Of a stretch of DNA of 64,000 nt, positions 12,631-24,500 are shown piece by piece (position 1 is the first letter of the stretch; each line of letters opens with the position of its first letter). The translations under genes and the position numbers were made by a program. A model generated the notes under the pieces. The model did not search any database. It was not told the DNA's origin and saw nothing but the letters and a program-made list of their open reading frames with translations. The stretch comes from Sipunculus nudus (Eukaryota > Annelida > Sipuncula > Golfingiida > Sipunculidae), in contig CM049310.1 in NCBI GenBank assembly GCA_026874595.1, positions 46,043,058 to 46,107,057 of the forward strand, in the 5' to 3' direction.

Positions 12631-14090
12631 CTAGCAAAAGGTAGTAAATCATGTTTTGCTTTTAATTTTTAATTTGATTTGGATGTCCCTTGATCAGACA
12701 ATGCAGTGTGTTAAGGGAATACATGAGAACGAGACTGTCCCTAATGCTTTAGTTAAGGGTATACGTAATTGATATGTATATGTCATCTCAGCTAGTTGAA
12801 TTTATTTGGGCTCGGTTTGTATAAGTACTGCGATTTGCTTTTTGTTCGGGATATTCGCGAAAGAGGCATTATCGCTAAAATATAACCTCCATGTATATTT
12901 TTCTCTTCTACACGCCATCCATACTATAGTTTTACTGGAATCACACAATGTGCCCGTTTTAATAGCCAATGGTAGCTGCAATATTAGCCATAAATTAAAG
13001 ATTTATATCATAAACAGTATCAAATCTGCCACCATTGAAGAAAATGTTCCACTTATGCTATATTTCCTACGGTCCCCGTAAATTTGTTAATAATTATGGT
13101 TATGTAATTGTGTAAGCTAATGTAAAGTTAATCGGGAAAATTTAACCCAGCGAAACACTGTAGAATTTGAAATCGCGAAAGTTTGCTCCCTCGAAAATGA
13201 ATTCCAACACAGTATATGCTTTTGTTATGTGATTGGTATGCTTTTATTGCATATCTAAGGTGGTGGAAGTAGATGGCACGGGCAATAATGTTGACACGGT
13301 GGTTATGTCACTTCAGAAGAAGATATCTGTTTATCACTGCAATGACATTTTTAAACGGTCAAAAAGGGTGGAATAGTAGGAAAAACTGCCGTACATTTCG
13401 TCATTACTTTGAAACTTGGCGTGTCTGGTGATTGTCTACATTTTTTACGTGAATTTTATATATTTGAGCCGATAGCTGATCCTCAGCGACAAAATGAGCA
13501 AGATAATATGCTTCATGGATGATGAACAAAGAATAAAATATAGTTATCGTTACCCCATTGATTCTTTACTTCGTTTGGACGGAGTATATATATATATATA
13601 TAGAAAAGAAGCTTAGCGACAGAGAGAAGCCGTCGGACCAAACGCAACTTCACAAAAGTGAACGTAAAAGACAAGTGAAAACGCGATACTGAATCGAATT
13701 TCGCAATTTATTTTCTTTCAAAGGCTTATCTCCACTTAAAAGGATTGATGTGAAGAACAATATGTGCTATTGATATATGACGTGGTATATTATGAAAGGT
13801 TTTTTTTCTGCTGACTTTTTCCAGTTCATACTTGTATCACTCCACCGGACAACATATAACACCTGATTTGTTTGTTTACCAAACTCAGCTCATACAAGTT
13901 AAAGATGCTGCCATTCCGATGCACCTGCTGGTATGTTTTGAGGTTAATCATAGATTTATTGACAAATAGCGAGTCATCCACCGCCAACACATATTCCACT
14001 CTTGGTTTACCATTGGAAAAAAAACATAAACATAAAATCAGCCACGCCCAATTAACTTTGGATGGACCAATCCGGAACGCTTATCGCTGC
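12631..14090. other. Intergenic, scattered repeat traces
   Basis: No gene is supported. ATTCGCGAAA-type motifs (near 12850 and 13150) and a short TA run at about 13586-13602 suggest old interspersed repeats. The 91-codon frame at 12806-13081 overlaps this repeat-like sequence and is probably not coding. Confidence 0.45.
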
Positions 14091-14091
14091 C

Positions 14092-14208
14092 CTTTATACT
14101 GAGTGCATTCACAGCTAGTGATGAGTTCTGCTTGGGTCTCCCAATCAGACGTTTCCATTTAATACTCATTACGTTGAGAACATCAGGTACTCTGGCCGAC
14201 AAATCCTG
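14092..14208 (+). promoter_or_regulatory. Possible promoter and 5'UTR exon of the dermatopontin-like gene
   Basis: A strong splice donor (CTG|GTAAGT, intron from 14209) ends a stretch with no long frame. The matching acceptor TCGTCTCCAG ends at 14815, five bases before the start codon at 14821. A weak TATA-like TTTATAC lies near 14093. I infer a non-coding first exon ending at 14208, joined to the coding exon. The transcription start cannot be placed from sequence alone. Confidence 0.4.
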
Positions 14209-14820
14209 GTAAGTATCGTCATATCATTTGAAGATTATTTTTATTAATCGTCTTCTTTCTTAATAAAAATTCATATGGTAATAGTTTTCCGCTTATAGTA
14301 TAGTATTCATATTTTCGCGAATAGTATTCAAAACTATTTCTTTATACTTTAATGTTTTAACAACAAATGCCCCATATATCCCCATACATATCTCCCACCC
14401 TACTTTTTAGCAAGGAGGAAGGTGAATGTAATCATCGCCTGATTTTCAGAGAATAATATTTATTATATAATTTGTCACATCTTTGATTATCCTCCCACTC
14501 CAAGTCACGTCCCCTATCCTTTAAGATAAATTGACGCGGTGGTGTCGTGGTGTATGCCACTGTCTGCGTGTATGCATAAATGGGTTGTGGCTTAATGATA
14601 TAATTATTAATGGCAAGATCACAGAGCGACTTATAAAGAGGCGACAGGCTATTTTTCACTCTTTTAGCAGTGACGTCATATATAATAAACAGAATTTTAA
14701 ATTTACGAAATCTTTTGAAATGTTGAGAAATTAAAAAGAATGTTTTAATTGGAAATTATATATTTATTTAAGATTTTTAATTATTTATTATATATAATTA
14801 AAGATTCGTCTCCAGTGACA

Positions 14821-17800
14821 ATGTGGCTGACACGTGTTGTAATGGTCATATGCATCGGACTGACGGTAGCCTGGGACAACGACTGGGATCATCCTTTACA
14901 TAAGGTTTGTTCCTATGGTTACTCTTTCGTCCGCGTGCGCGGTATCCATGATAACAAGAAGGAGGACCGCCGATTCCAGTTTGACTGTGGTCGCAACGCC
15001 CTTTCCTCTCATAAATGCTACTGGACGAGATACGTGAACAACTGGGACGGTGTGATGAACTTCCGCTGTAACAGTAACTACGTTGCGTCTGGGGTCTTTA
15101 GCTACCATGACAACGTTAAAGGGGATCGACGGTAAGTAAATAAACTTGTCTTTATTGTTGACATCTGTAAAAAGACATGGGGCTTGTCACAGGGTGATAA
15201 AGACATCACTCAAAAACTTATCAACATATCCTCATCTCAAGAATATCAGGATATCAACTTTTCGCGTTCCCTCGCGATCTACATATCTCACAGTCTCGTT
15301 GAAGTAGTAGGACTATTGATATTGGGATTTCGCGAAAAGATTGCGAGGGAATAGACCTACTACTTAAACGAGATGCTAAGATATGAAGTTTGCCAAGTAA
15401 CGCGAAAATATTACGAGTGAACCCTTCAGGGGTTCCCCAGGGAACAACACTATGATGTCTTCATTTTATCGATGGAGAGAAAACACAAATTTTGCAAGTT
15501 TGCCATGAACGAAAAATGAAAAAAAAAAAACAGTCCTTGACATGGTACGTATAACCAACATAATTTTTAGTCTATTTTCCATAAGTTTGTGATTTTTTTT
15601 TATATGGAAATAAACTTTAAAATAATCATAATTAATTTCCAAACAAAATCATCCAGGTTTCTATATAAGATTCACTGTGTTTACAGTACTGTGTTTAAAG
15701 AGACCCGCTCTTCCACATGCGCAATATCTCCCAAACAACAAGGAACATATGGACGAAACACTGGTTGTAAACTTGAAAACTCTTGATTTGTGAAGTCGCG
15801 CGGTACGGCCACCAGGTGGCGTGCGCGCTTTGTTGATATTTGGCATCAATGATCGCGCGTGGTGCAGGTTTTTCCCACTTGTGCACAAAAGTAAGCAAAC
15901 GGTAGTAGACCACCACATTTTATGTATATTTAACATAACTACCATGTGAATAAAACCCTTTAAGGAATCGAGTCAAGAGCACAGATTACCGAAGACCTGG
16001 TCCTCATTTGCATAAAACGAATTCCACCAAAAAGTACAACACAGCGCCATATTATAATTTATCTCAGACTCAGCTGCCTGCACGTTACCTGAGCTATAGC
16101 GACCACCCTTGGCACATCGTCCGTCCGTCTGTTACAAATGCACAAATCGAACTGTTAAACCGAGAAACCTTTTACTTTGTTATCAGGGAGATCTTAGGCA
16201 AATTTCCATGGAAACATGAAACTATATCATGGTAACCTTTATTATGCAAGATAAGAACCAAAAACAAGATATTGAGCCCTGTGAAAGTCAGACAGTGCTA
16301 AAATCTCAACCGTTAAACTTTGAAACGTCTCACTTACAGTAAATAAGGGTCCTTGTAAAGAATCATGGCAGGTAATTACCGATACCTATATTCTGCGTGC
16401 TATGGGAAATAAAACATGATTGAGACACCATGATGAACAGATTGGCCTCATGAATCCTCTCATGGTATCTTCAAAGGAGGTCCCGGTGAGGTCTTTTTGA
16501 AACCTGAAATTAGGTCACTGTGACTAGTATTATAAGGGCTTTAGTATTTATGTCTGCTATAAATGCGTTAAATACTTCCACGTACCGAAAGTCGTACCTC
16601 CGTACCATTTCTTATCGGGGAAAGACCAGTAAATATCAGGTAAATATCTTGTAAATATCTTCGAAAGACCACCAATAATGTCACCGGAAAAGACCCTAGC
16701 TCAACGAGGTTGTGATGTGTGGCGCTAACTGTCCCAAACTGGACTGGACCAGTCGAGGAATTGAGTCAGCCAGAGAGCCGTAGGCTCTGTATATATATTA
16801 AGCTGCGAGGTGGCAGTACCAGCTCTGAGCATTGAGACACAGCGAGAGCAAATTTGATAGCTCTATCAGTGGGAGGAATTAAGTCTTAAACACTGCAACG
16901 ACTCAGCCACTGTACACTATGTCCTACATTACCTTAACTTTATAAAACATGAGTTTAACACCGTGAAAGTTAGATAGACACAAATTATAACAGCTTGATC
17001 CAGAAATTCTATCAAAACATCCAGGGCGGTTCAAGCAAAATCTCCGAAAACTTAAATGAAGCCACTTTGATCCAAAATGTCTGTAAATTATGAGCGAAAG
17101 TATGATTTAGGGTACCCTGATAGCAAACAGGTCACAAATTACGACTGTTTTACCTAAAACATCTAACTACAATCCAGGGTGGTTCCTGTGTTATCTCCTT
17201 GCTAATCTAAATAAGGTCATGTGACCATTTTTCTGCGTGCTGTGTGAAAGAACATGATTAAAGTACCTTGAAAGTCACATGGGCACAAATCTGAACAGTT
17301 GGATATAGAGATTTAGATAAGTGTCAAGCGAGCTACGGGGGGAAATTTGAAATCAAGCTGCGGTAATCTATTTTTTTTTAAACTATGGACAGATAGCAAG
17401 ATTTTGAGCACTCTAAAAGCCAGTGTTCCCAGAGTGCGAGGTTGTTTCACATTGAAGTAATATACCCAACATTTAAATCTGTCGGGATGAAATGTTTGAA
17501 TAAAATTGGCCCAACCACCCAACATAAATGTCACTACTATTAATAAGTTTCACTGTCAATAAATTTTAGTACTACTTTTCAAACATAAACTGATATCGCA
17601 ATATTTAATGCATGCATTGCCTTAATGTCACCTTCCACTAAATTGCTCGATAGAATTTCTTTCAATGCGTGACACGTTGTATTTCTTACAGCTTCAAGTT
17701 CAGATGCTGCCAGCAATCACAGTACGAACAGAGATTCTGTTACTGGACCTCCTTCATCAGCTGCTGAGACGAGAACATGGACTACAGCGTGCCACCAGAT

Positions 17801-18521
17801 AGCGTCATCAGGGGCTTCTACAGCTACCATTTGAACTCCAAAGAGTTAGCATTAAAACTCATTCATTTTATCCATAGAATTAAGAGTGTTTCCCTCATAA
17901 CTTAAAAACGCTTATTTATCTTTCAAATACTTTTTTGCATAATCATTGGTCACAGGACGGAGCCTATTTACAATATTTAAAAATAGTTCGAATAAATCCA
18001 TATCGGGTGGAAATCACACTAATAAATATTTCAAGAAAGGGTCCATTGAATGTACTGTTAAACGGTTTGACTAAGGTCTCGGATAGCTTTGTCTTGTACG
18101 AAAGCCTGAATGCGCCACCTATAATTGATTTTCTGCATTTTTGGCGTTTAATACCCCAGTCACTGCTACTTGAGCAATATAAATAAAAAAGCCACTGGGA
18201 AGATTTCTTTCAATTGTGTGCAAAATGATAGGTCATAGAACCTGCTTAAATTGTGGTAATCATCTTCACTATGAGGTTGACTTTAAATAATTGACCTTGA
18301 ATAATTTCATATTTCTCAGGAAATTTCTCAGGAATGGATGGATGCAATATTCAGAAAAATTCACTATGAATAAAGTTCTTGGACAGTAATATCTTCTACT
18401 GAAGACTGGTTGCGCCATCTAAGATTTTCATTATTTCTGACTCAATTGCAACTATTTATTTAATCATTTGTCTTTCAGGGATCGTAAATGGAAGGTGTAC
18501 ATCTGTCGTTTGGACAAATAA
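14821..18521 (+). CDS. Dermatopontin-like secreted matrix protein, three coding exons, in-frame TGA
   Basis: Coding exons are 14821-15131, 17692-17844 and 18479-18521; all introns are GT-AG and the phases match, giving 168 codons plus TAA. Residues 1-17 form a signal peptide, so the product is secreted. The dermatopontin pattern DRR/K-x-x-x-C appears three times: KEDRRFQFDC (47-56), KGDRRFKFRCC (100-110, across the first junction) and KEDRKWKVYIC (154-164). Paired CYWT motifs lie at 66-69 and 120-123. Known family members are small extracellular-matrix proteins that bind collagen and proteoglycan and, in molluscs, occur in shell matrix. The odd point is codon 129 (17765-17767), which is TGA. 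The parallel internal repeat has Trp (YVNNWDG at 71-77 against FISC-stop-DEN), so a TGG-to-TGA change is likely. The frame is intact on both sides. It may be a recent pseudogene, a null allele or a sequence error. The family call is firm; functionality is open. Confidence 0.85.
15255..15390. repeat. Small foldback (MITE-like) in dermatopontin intron 1
   Basis: The segment 15283-15311 (ATATCTCACAG to AGTAGTAGG) pairs imperfectly with 15356-15384. Between and outside them, TTTTCGCG/CGCGAAAA and CCCTCGC/GCGAGGG also pair. Similar TTCGCGAA-rich foldbacks occur elsewhere in the window, which suggests a small non-autonomous DNA element. It has no coding capacity. Confidence 0.6.
15680..16900. other. 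Repeat-rich intron sequence
   Basis: Intron 1 of the dermatopontin-like gene. It contains an AAAGAGACCCGCTCTTCC-type block at about 15696 and a TATATATATTAAG stretch near 16790 followed by a GC-richer block, possibly an eroded LTR or promoter remnant. The short minus-strand frames at 15661-15945 are not supported as genes. Confidence 0.35.
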
Positions 18522-18668
18522 ACACCAAATCAAGGAAATTCATGGCTTTGGCTGAAAAAAGGAAAGAAAATAGAAACCCCCTCGAATATACAGACAATTC
18601 AGTGCAATTTGACAAGGGAATAATTAATAGACTTATCCTGGCGTTATCTTGAAAGAACCAATTAAACC

Positions 18669-18674
18669 AATAAA
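18669..18674 (+). promoter_or_regulatory. Poly(A) signal AATAAA for the dermatopontin-like gene
   Basis: A canonical AATAAA lies 148 bases after the TAA stop at 18519-18521, giving a short 3'UTR of about 170 bases. It supports the gene end. Confidence 0.65.
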
Positions 18675-19121
18675 GCAGTGATTGCAAATCATTTTCTCCA
18701 ATTTTTGTGTTGGGTCTGTGGCTGTTATGTACAATATAATGTCGTCACCACAAAGTTTTATCGGATTGATTCGTCACATTGATATAAGCAGATGTCAGCA
18801 ACCTAGGAAGTCGCTCACTCGATTCTCAGCCTTTATTCTTCGCAAGTCTTATACAATAAAACACTGGAAACCATTACTTAACTTGGCTTTAAAATCATTC
18901 TTTCCTTGTGGATTATAATGGAGAATTTACTTTAAGCTTATAAATGTAGCTACATTCTACGCTGCCTGTCTTGCGATATAAAAATGATCCATCGTCTGTG
19001 GGTTTTAAACACCATGTCAGAGAAGTGGCGATAACTGACGTCGGCATACACCAAAGTCCCCATATTTAAATATGCGTTCGTAGAAGAACACCTTACGCAT
19101 TCTTTCACATGTATAGACTAA

Positions 19122-19122
19122 T

Positions 19123-19155
<33 letters not shown>

Positions 19156-19156
19156 T
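19122..19156. repeat. (AAT)n microsatellite
   Basis: About eleven AAT units directly upstream of the orphan exon copy. The intron before the parent exon (near 32302-32340) also carries a trinucleotide A/T repeat. Confidence 0.9.
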
Positions 19157-19180
19157 ATGAATTAATTAATTTATTGACAA

Positions 19181-19294
19181 TACGGGACATGTAACCGCAG
19201 CTGTTATGACTTTGAGTCCTGTGAACACGTGGAGAAAACAGTCGGAATAACATGCGGTAGGAGTGTACATGAGGTCATAGACGATTACGGCTGA
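19181..19294 (+). pseudogene. Orphan copy of the ankyrin gene's last exon
   Basis: This 38-codon frame begins YGTCNRSCYDFESCEHVEKT and ends with TGA at 19292-19294. It matches the terminal exon of the minus-strand ankyrin gene (32154-32288), with most of the first 80 bases identical and all four cysteines kept. The parent exon is preceded by TTTATTAACAG; here the equivalent position reads TTTATTGACAA, so the splice acceptor AG is lost. No other ankyrin exons are seen upstream on this strand. I read it as a partial duplicate, probably non-functional, or the last remnant of a paralogue. The deduced tail is seven residues shorter than the parent because the stop comes earlier. Confidence 0.75.
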
Positions 19295-21042
19295 ATGTTC
19301 GGGCTACCCCAAAACGCATTCATAATATCTAAATTAAATAGGCTATCGGTCTATCGCTGACCCAGCATTAACATTATTCTGTCTTCTAATAGAATACACA
19401 AGGCAAAAACTACACCAGTCAATTCAGCTGATAACCCTTTAAAATTACTCCAGCTGATACAGCTATCAAACTTGCCCTCGCTGTACAGTAACGCTTAAGA
19501 CAGGTACTGTCACATGGTAGCAAATTATAAAACTAATTGACGGCTCTGACCTTCCCGTCTACATAAGAGCCGGCACTGAGATCACGTCCATAGATGACTT
19601 TTAATGAAAAAAAATTGGTAAACAGATTTTAAGACCCACAAGGAGATTGTTTATTCGAATTTTCATATTAAGCTTTTTGTGCTTTTGTGTAATTTTCACG
19701 GCAAAATGATCCTGAAGCGACTGGTTTGCAAAGCGTTTGTTCCAATGTCCAGTTACACTCATGTTTGTTCCGGGGCCACGTCTACAGATGTATAGGCCCG
19801 GAACTTTTATTTTGAATGAGAGCCTTAAAAACCATCTTCTGTCTGCGGAGAACCAACAACCATTCCCGGTTCAGCTTGGTCCGACCAATGGTTCAACCAA
19901 AGCCCTGAACCGGAGCGCAAAACGCATTTGGTCGTAACCGAACGTACAACCAAACTTTCGTCTGAGCGCCAAAACATGACCTAAGTCCAATTTATGCTGG
20001 TTAAAATCTGGTTTTCGATACTTTATTCCGACAGGCACAATTCAACCTTGGTTGTCAGCCTATCGTGTAAAATTTTACCACGTGCTAATTTGTAGATAGA
20101 AAATATATAAAAATGGTTTCTCAGTGATCTTTTTTTGTTTTATTATATTGCCAACTGATCTATCAAAATATTTTCTTGTATATATTTTTACAATTAAAAC
20201 ATTAATACGTATACTATTCTCGAAACTACATTAAACATGAAATATTCTAAAATGTAACTTGATGGTGAATTATGGTGTCCTGGAATTACAATTGCATCGA
20301 AAACTAAAAAGATACTATCTGCAAGACATATCTTAAGATAAATTGATAAAAAATCTTTTACAAAATATTTTATATACTTTTCACTCATTTGTGAATAGAT
20401 AATTCGCAACGTATATTGCACGTTTATTGAATATGGAACACAAGTATTCGAGAGTCATTTTATTGATATAAAAAAAACTATTCAGCTAAATCTACCGCTG
20501 TATACTGTTATCTTAACACGTTTAAAATGCAAACATTACGAGTGCAATAAATATTTTGTACATTTTTTTAATATATATATGGAATGAACCGAAAAGAGCA
20601 TCTTATTCACTTGGGTTCCACTAACTAAGTATACGGCCCATGCCATAAATATCGATGCTATCTATAGCAGTAGTCTATAACATACGAGTGCAATAAATGT
20701 TTGTACATTTTGTAATATAATGCATGAAAGGAGAAGAGCATCTTTTAACTGGGTTTCCCCATGGCATAAATATCAATGCTACCTATATATATGTGATGTG
20801 TTATGCGCTTTAATGAAGTTAAAGAATTGATATAAATATAGTAAACAGTATAATTAACACTTTGAGACAATTTATTTTTATATATTGATTCCAGAAATAT
20901 TGCCTCTTAAATTGTTTTATTGGAATAGTAATCTTGAGGTAAAAGCGTTGGAATTTGTCGTTTAGGTAAATCAGCAAGGGGGAAATCTGAACAATGCGGG
21001 AAAGATGAAAGATTTTTGTCAAATGGATTGGCTGAAAATGCG
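19295..21042. other. Intergenic, no feature recognised
   Basis: AT-rich sequence. A small local palindrome-like block (GGTTCAGCTTGG to CCCTGAACC, about 19870-19912) and two loosely repeated TACGAGTGCAATAAAT blocks (about 20537 and 20683) are the only structures noted. Confidence 0.45.
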
Positions 21043-21535
21043 CCCACAAGCTTTTAAAAAAAATAGTCCTGTGGCCTTAACCCTTGACCCGTGCCCTAAA
21101 AATCAAAGAGAGAGTTTATCCGAGTGGGTGAGCGATATGTGAAAAACGAAAAGTTTCGTTTAAACGGTTTGGCTTTAAATGAGTCCACAAGCTTTTTCTA
21201 CTAGTGAGTCCCATGGACTTGACCTATGACCCCGTGACCTCAAAATCGATAGGGTTCTTATCTGTGGATGGGTGGGCGGTATGTTAAAGGTACACGGTTA
21301 TGGTTAAAAGGTTTGGTTTAAAATGGGTCCCCAAGCTTTGTTCAAGAAGTGGGTCCTGTGGAATCGACTTGTGGCCCCATGACCTCAAAATCGATAGGGT
21401 TCTTCACTTGTGGTTGGGTGAGCGGTATGTAAAAGGCGAAAGGTTTTGGTCATACAGTTTAGATTAAAATAGGTCCACAAACTTTTTCAAGAAGTTGGTC
21501 CCGCGGTCTTGACCTTTGACCCCATGGCCGCTTGG
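21043..21535. repeat. Tandem repeat, ~144-bp period, 3.4 copies
   Basis: Units start near 21043, 21184, 21328 and 21474, each with a CCACAAGC or related block. Each also carries a GACC-rich segment such as TTGACCTTTGACCCCATG and CTCAAAATCGATAGGG. From memory, similar GACCTTTGACCCC repeats are widespread in aquatic animal genomes. No coding role is seen. Several units contain two TGACCT-like hexamers. Confidence 0.8.
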
Positions 21536-22107
21536 TTAGTCTTCAACCTAGTGATGACAACATGCATCCAGGCCTTTTAAAAATAAACTGACAGGGCCTT
21601 GTGAGTCATGATACAAAATTTTTCATACCAAGGGTCATATTAAAATATCATCTTGGAAGTAGTATTTGACATCAGAGGCTTATATGGTCATGTTATATTT
21701 GTTAAATGATGAAGCAAAAAAAGGTTTTGCACAAAATTTGTGGTGGTTACCCGGGCAGCGAGATCTGTAGTTTGAAGCAGTTTCGGCTGCTGAAATTTCA
21801 CCTTTCAAGCCATTATGATGGAATGTAATAAATATTATTTTTCACAACAGAATAATTTCACCGTTTGTCTTTTCTCGGGAAAATGACTGTGGGTAAAAGC
21901 GGATAATAATGAAAATGTACTGTAAGAAATGGTATCCACATCTACTAATACTAGTATTGATCCGAACCCTATAGCATGTACTGCAACCTCAACGTCTTAA
22001 ATTAATTTAACATCAATGTTTGATGTAGGCTACAGCCAGTCTTCAGCCAGGTCAAGTACCTGCAGAGTAGGCCAAGACTGAAATGCCTCTAAAATAAGGA
22101 CAATATC

Positions 22108-22362
22108 ACTGTGTCTTCTGTTCAAGTAGCTCTAGCAGTTCTTGTTGGCACCGTGCACCTACGTATAACCACGGTTACATCCGGGATTCTCCGTGTAGCC
22201 ACCGGAAGCTCCGAATTGAGACCGGCATCTTCTAGCCATGCTCTGGGATGGTCCGTGTTATTATCCGTGAATGTGTGAAAGTCCGGGATGATCCGTGTTG
22301 CTATCCCTAAACGTGTGAAAGGGGCTTATGTGTCTTCTTTTCAAGTAGCTTTAGTAGTTTGT
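22108..22362. repeat. Short direct repeats flanking a CCGTG-rich block
   Basis: GTGTCTTCTGTTCAAGTAGCT at about 22112 recurs with few changes at about 22330 and brackets ~200 bases rich in ATCCGTGTT and TCCGGGAT motifs. It may be a short interspersed element; its class is unknown. Confidence 0.5.
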
Positions 22363-22457
22363 TCACGCGCACTAAAAGATCTCTATAATTCATCATGCAT
22401 GATGACACATTAGACACAGCAAGAAACCTGAGATATAATTCTATATATGGAAGTAAT

Positions 22458-22807
22458 AGTCCATGGGCCCAGAGCTCATTTTCCACCTATTGGTACCACC
22501 CAGGGTGGCAAAACGTATGTAGGTTTTCTTAAAGGTCTTTGTCTATAGATGATATTTTGGTATGACAACTGATCCAGATTGGTAGCTTAGTCATAATTAT
22601 CCGCTATTGAATGTAGTGACCCTGCATGGAAATTTAAACTTTAATCTGCATCAACTTTTCCACAGTATTTAGTTGATAACTAATGAATACAAAATATATC
22701 ATAACAGATTTGGTCTAAATAGATAGGTAAGAGCCAGGGTATTCTGATGGTGTGTCATCAGTGGCAGATACTAATATTTACCCCTACCCCTTAAACTGTT
22801 GAAATTT
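22458..22807 (+). repeat. Left arm of second inverted repeat (350 bp)
   Basis: Reverse-complement partner of 26602-26968. Anchors are TAGTCCATGGG at the outer end, TTGGTACCACCCAGGGTGGC, CAACTGATCCAGATTGGTAGC-like sequence, and TTTACCCCTACCCC at the inner end. Divergence is moderate. Confidence 0.85.
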
Positions 22808-23281
22808 CGGTATTTTTATTCACTTAACCTAAAATTGCATGAACTTATGACAGTTTCGCTATTGCCTTTTATTCTTTTATTGAATAAGGTACCAGCTTGG
22901 TTTTCCTTGTCTCTTTTTATTAATTTTTTTCGGACATTCAGGCTCACTTTAGGCCATTCTTAAACAAGGAACCAATGGGTCACTGTGCTCAGCTGAAGTT
23001 GACCTTTAGGGTAAAAATCTAAAATAATATCAAATGGATAGAAGAAGGGGTAATATAGACCATGATTGGTTGATACAATTGGTTTATATTGATGAGTTAG
23101 AAATTATTGCAAATGATATTTTGTGACCTGACCATGTGTTTCCTAATGTTGTAACTGAAGCATGTGAGTAGTTTGTGAACATGGGAATGATTTATATTTT
23201 TACCATGATCATTGGTTGGCTTTTTGATAAATTGTTGACAGTTCAGCAGTTTACACATTTGTTCAATGAGATCTATTCCTC

Positions 23282-23284
<3 letters not shown>

Positions 23285-23324
<40 letters not shown>
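23285..23324. repeat. (AT)n microsatellite
   Basis: About 20 AT units. Confidence 0.95.
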
Positions 23325-23658
23325 TTTATCTTATAAAAGTATACAGTTGCTTGTAACTGATGTCCCCAGTCCACAGGTGGAAGTATTTCGTGGTTTTGGT
23401 GGGGGGGGGGGGGGGGGGGACTGATGGGGTTACAAAATCTCTGTATATACATACAGGATATTCACTTAATTTACATAGCTGATCACTTTATGTCCCATTC
23501 TACTGAGGCAAAAATATATTTTAATTATATATTTATGTATTCTAATACTAATTAAAAAATTATAATATTTACACATTTGCAACAAAACTAATGTCGCCAT
23601 GCACATATGTAAGTAATCAATGGCAGGGAAGGGGGAATGGTGGGAATTATTACACCTC

Positions 23659-23683
23659 TGCATATATATATATATATATGTAC

Positions 23684-23747
<64 letters not shown>
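23659..23747. repeat. (AT)n / ATGTAC compound microsatellite
   Basis: AT repeats interrupted by two GTACAT-like breaks. They create spurious alternating Ile-Tyr reading frames on both strands. Confidence 0.95.
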
Positions 23748-23749
<2 letters not shown>

Positions 23750-23925
23750 GACAAACAATGCCGTATTTCCCGTTCTGCTGAGGCAGGAAAACAATGAACA
23801 AATGTTCATTAGATTCTAACTTTTTATTACATCATTTTTTACTCTTTGAATTACTATTTATCTCCCGCCTAAGCGGAGCGGGGGGGGGGAAGGGGTAAAG
23901 TGACCAGCCCCGTTCGTTTTACTCA

Positions 23926-24500
23926 GATCTACTTTTAATTGTGGTAGCAGGTGCCTCTTATGGGTCTCAAGAGCTGATAAGGTTTTGGTCACACTTGAAT
24001 GATTTTTGGATTTTTTATGAATTTGTTTATACAACCTATTTCAAATGTGACACTATTTCTCAAAAAAGTTTTTTTTATGGGATCTAGTTCTTATTTGAAT
24101 AGCAGGTAAATGTTATTGGTCTCCAGAGTTTATTAGGATTTGGTAACCCTGGAATGATTTTATTATTTTTTTAATTTGTTTATTCAAATTTTAACATTTC
24201 ATATGTTACACTATTTCTCTAAAAGTTTTACAGTGATCTACTATTAATAAGCAGGTGCACCTAATGGGTCTCCAGAGCTGATTAGGTTTTGTTCACACTT
24301 GGTTCCTTGTTGAATTTTTATGAATTCTTAATTCTTTTGCATTTTTTAAGGAATTTAGAAATTTTTAACCATTACTCAAATGCACGTCTCCTTAAGACTG
24401 CGGGCATATCTTAAAGGTCTCCGCACATGAACAGGTTTAGGTCACAATTTGATGGATTGTCGGTTTTATTTATGGATTTCTGTACGTAATGTCAAACATT
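23926..24500. repeat. Diverged tandem repeat, ~155-bp period
   Basis: GATCTA begins units at 23926, 24081 and 24235, with a weaker fourth unit from about 24385. Shared blocks are AGCAGGT, GGGTCTCCAGAGCTGATTAGG and ACACTATTTCTC. It is non-coding. Confidence 0.7.

Noticed and set aside
12806-13081. 91-codon plus-strand frame
   Set aside because: Overlaps CGCGAAA-type interspersed repeat sequence and shows no domain or splice support.
17765-17767. TGA as a selenocysteine codon
   Set aside because: The parallel position in the internal repeat is tryptophan, and I saw no SECIS-like element in the short 3'UTR. A TGG-to-TGA change is simpler.
23466-23819. Ile-Tyr alternating frames
   Set aside because: Translation of an AT microsatellite on both strands.
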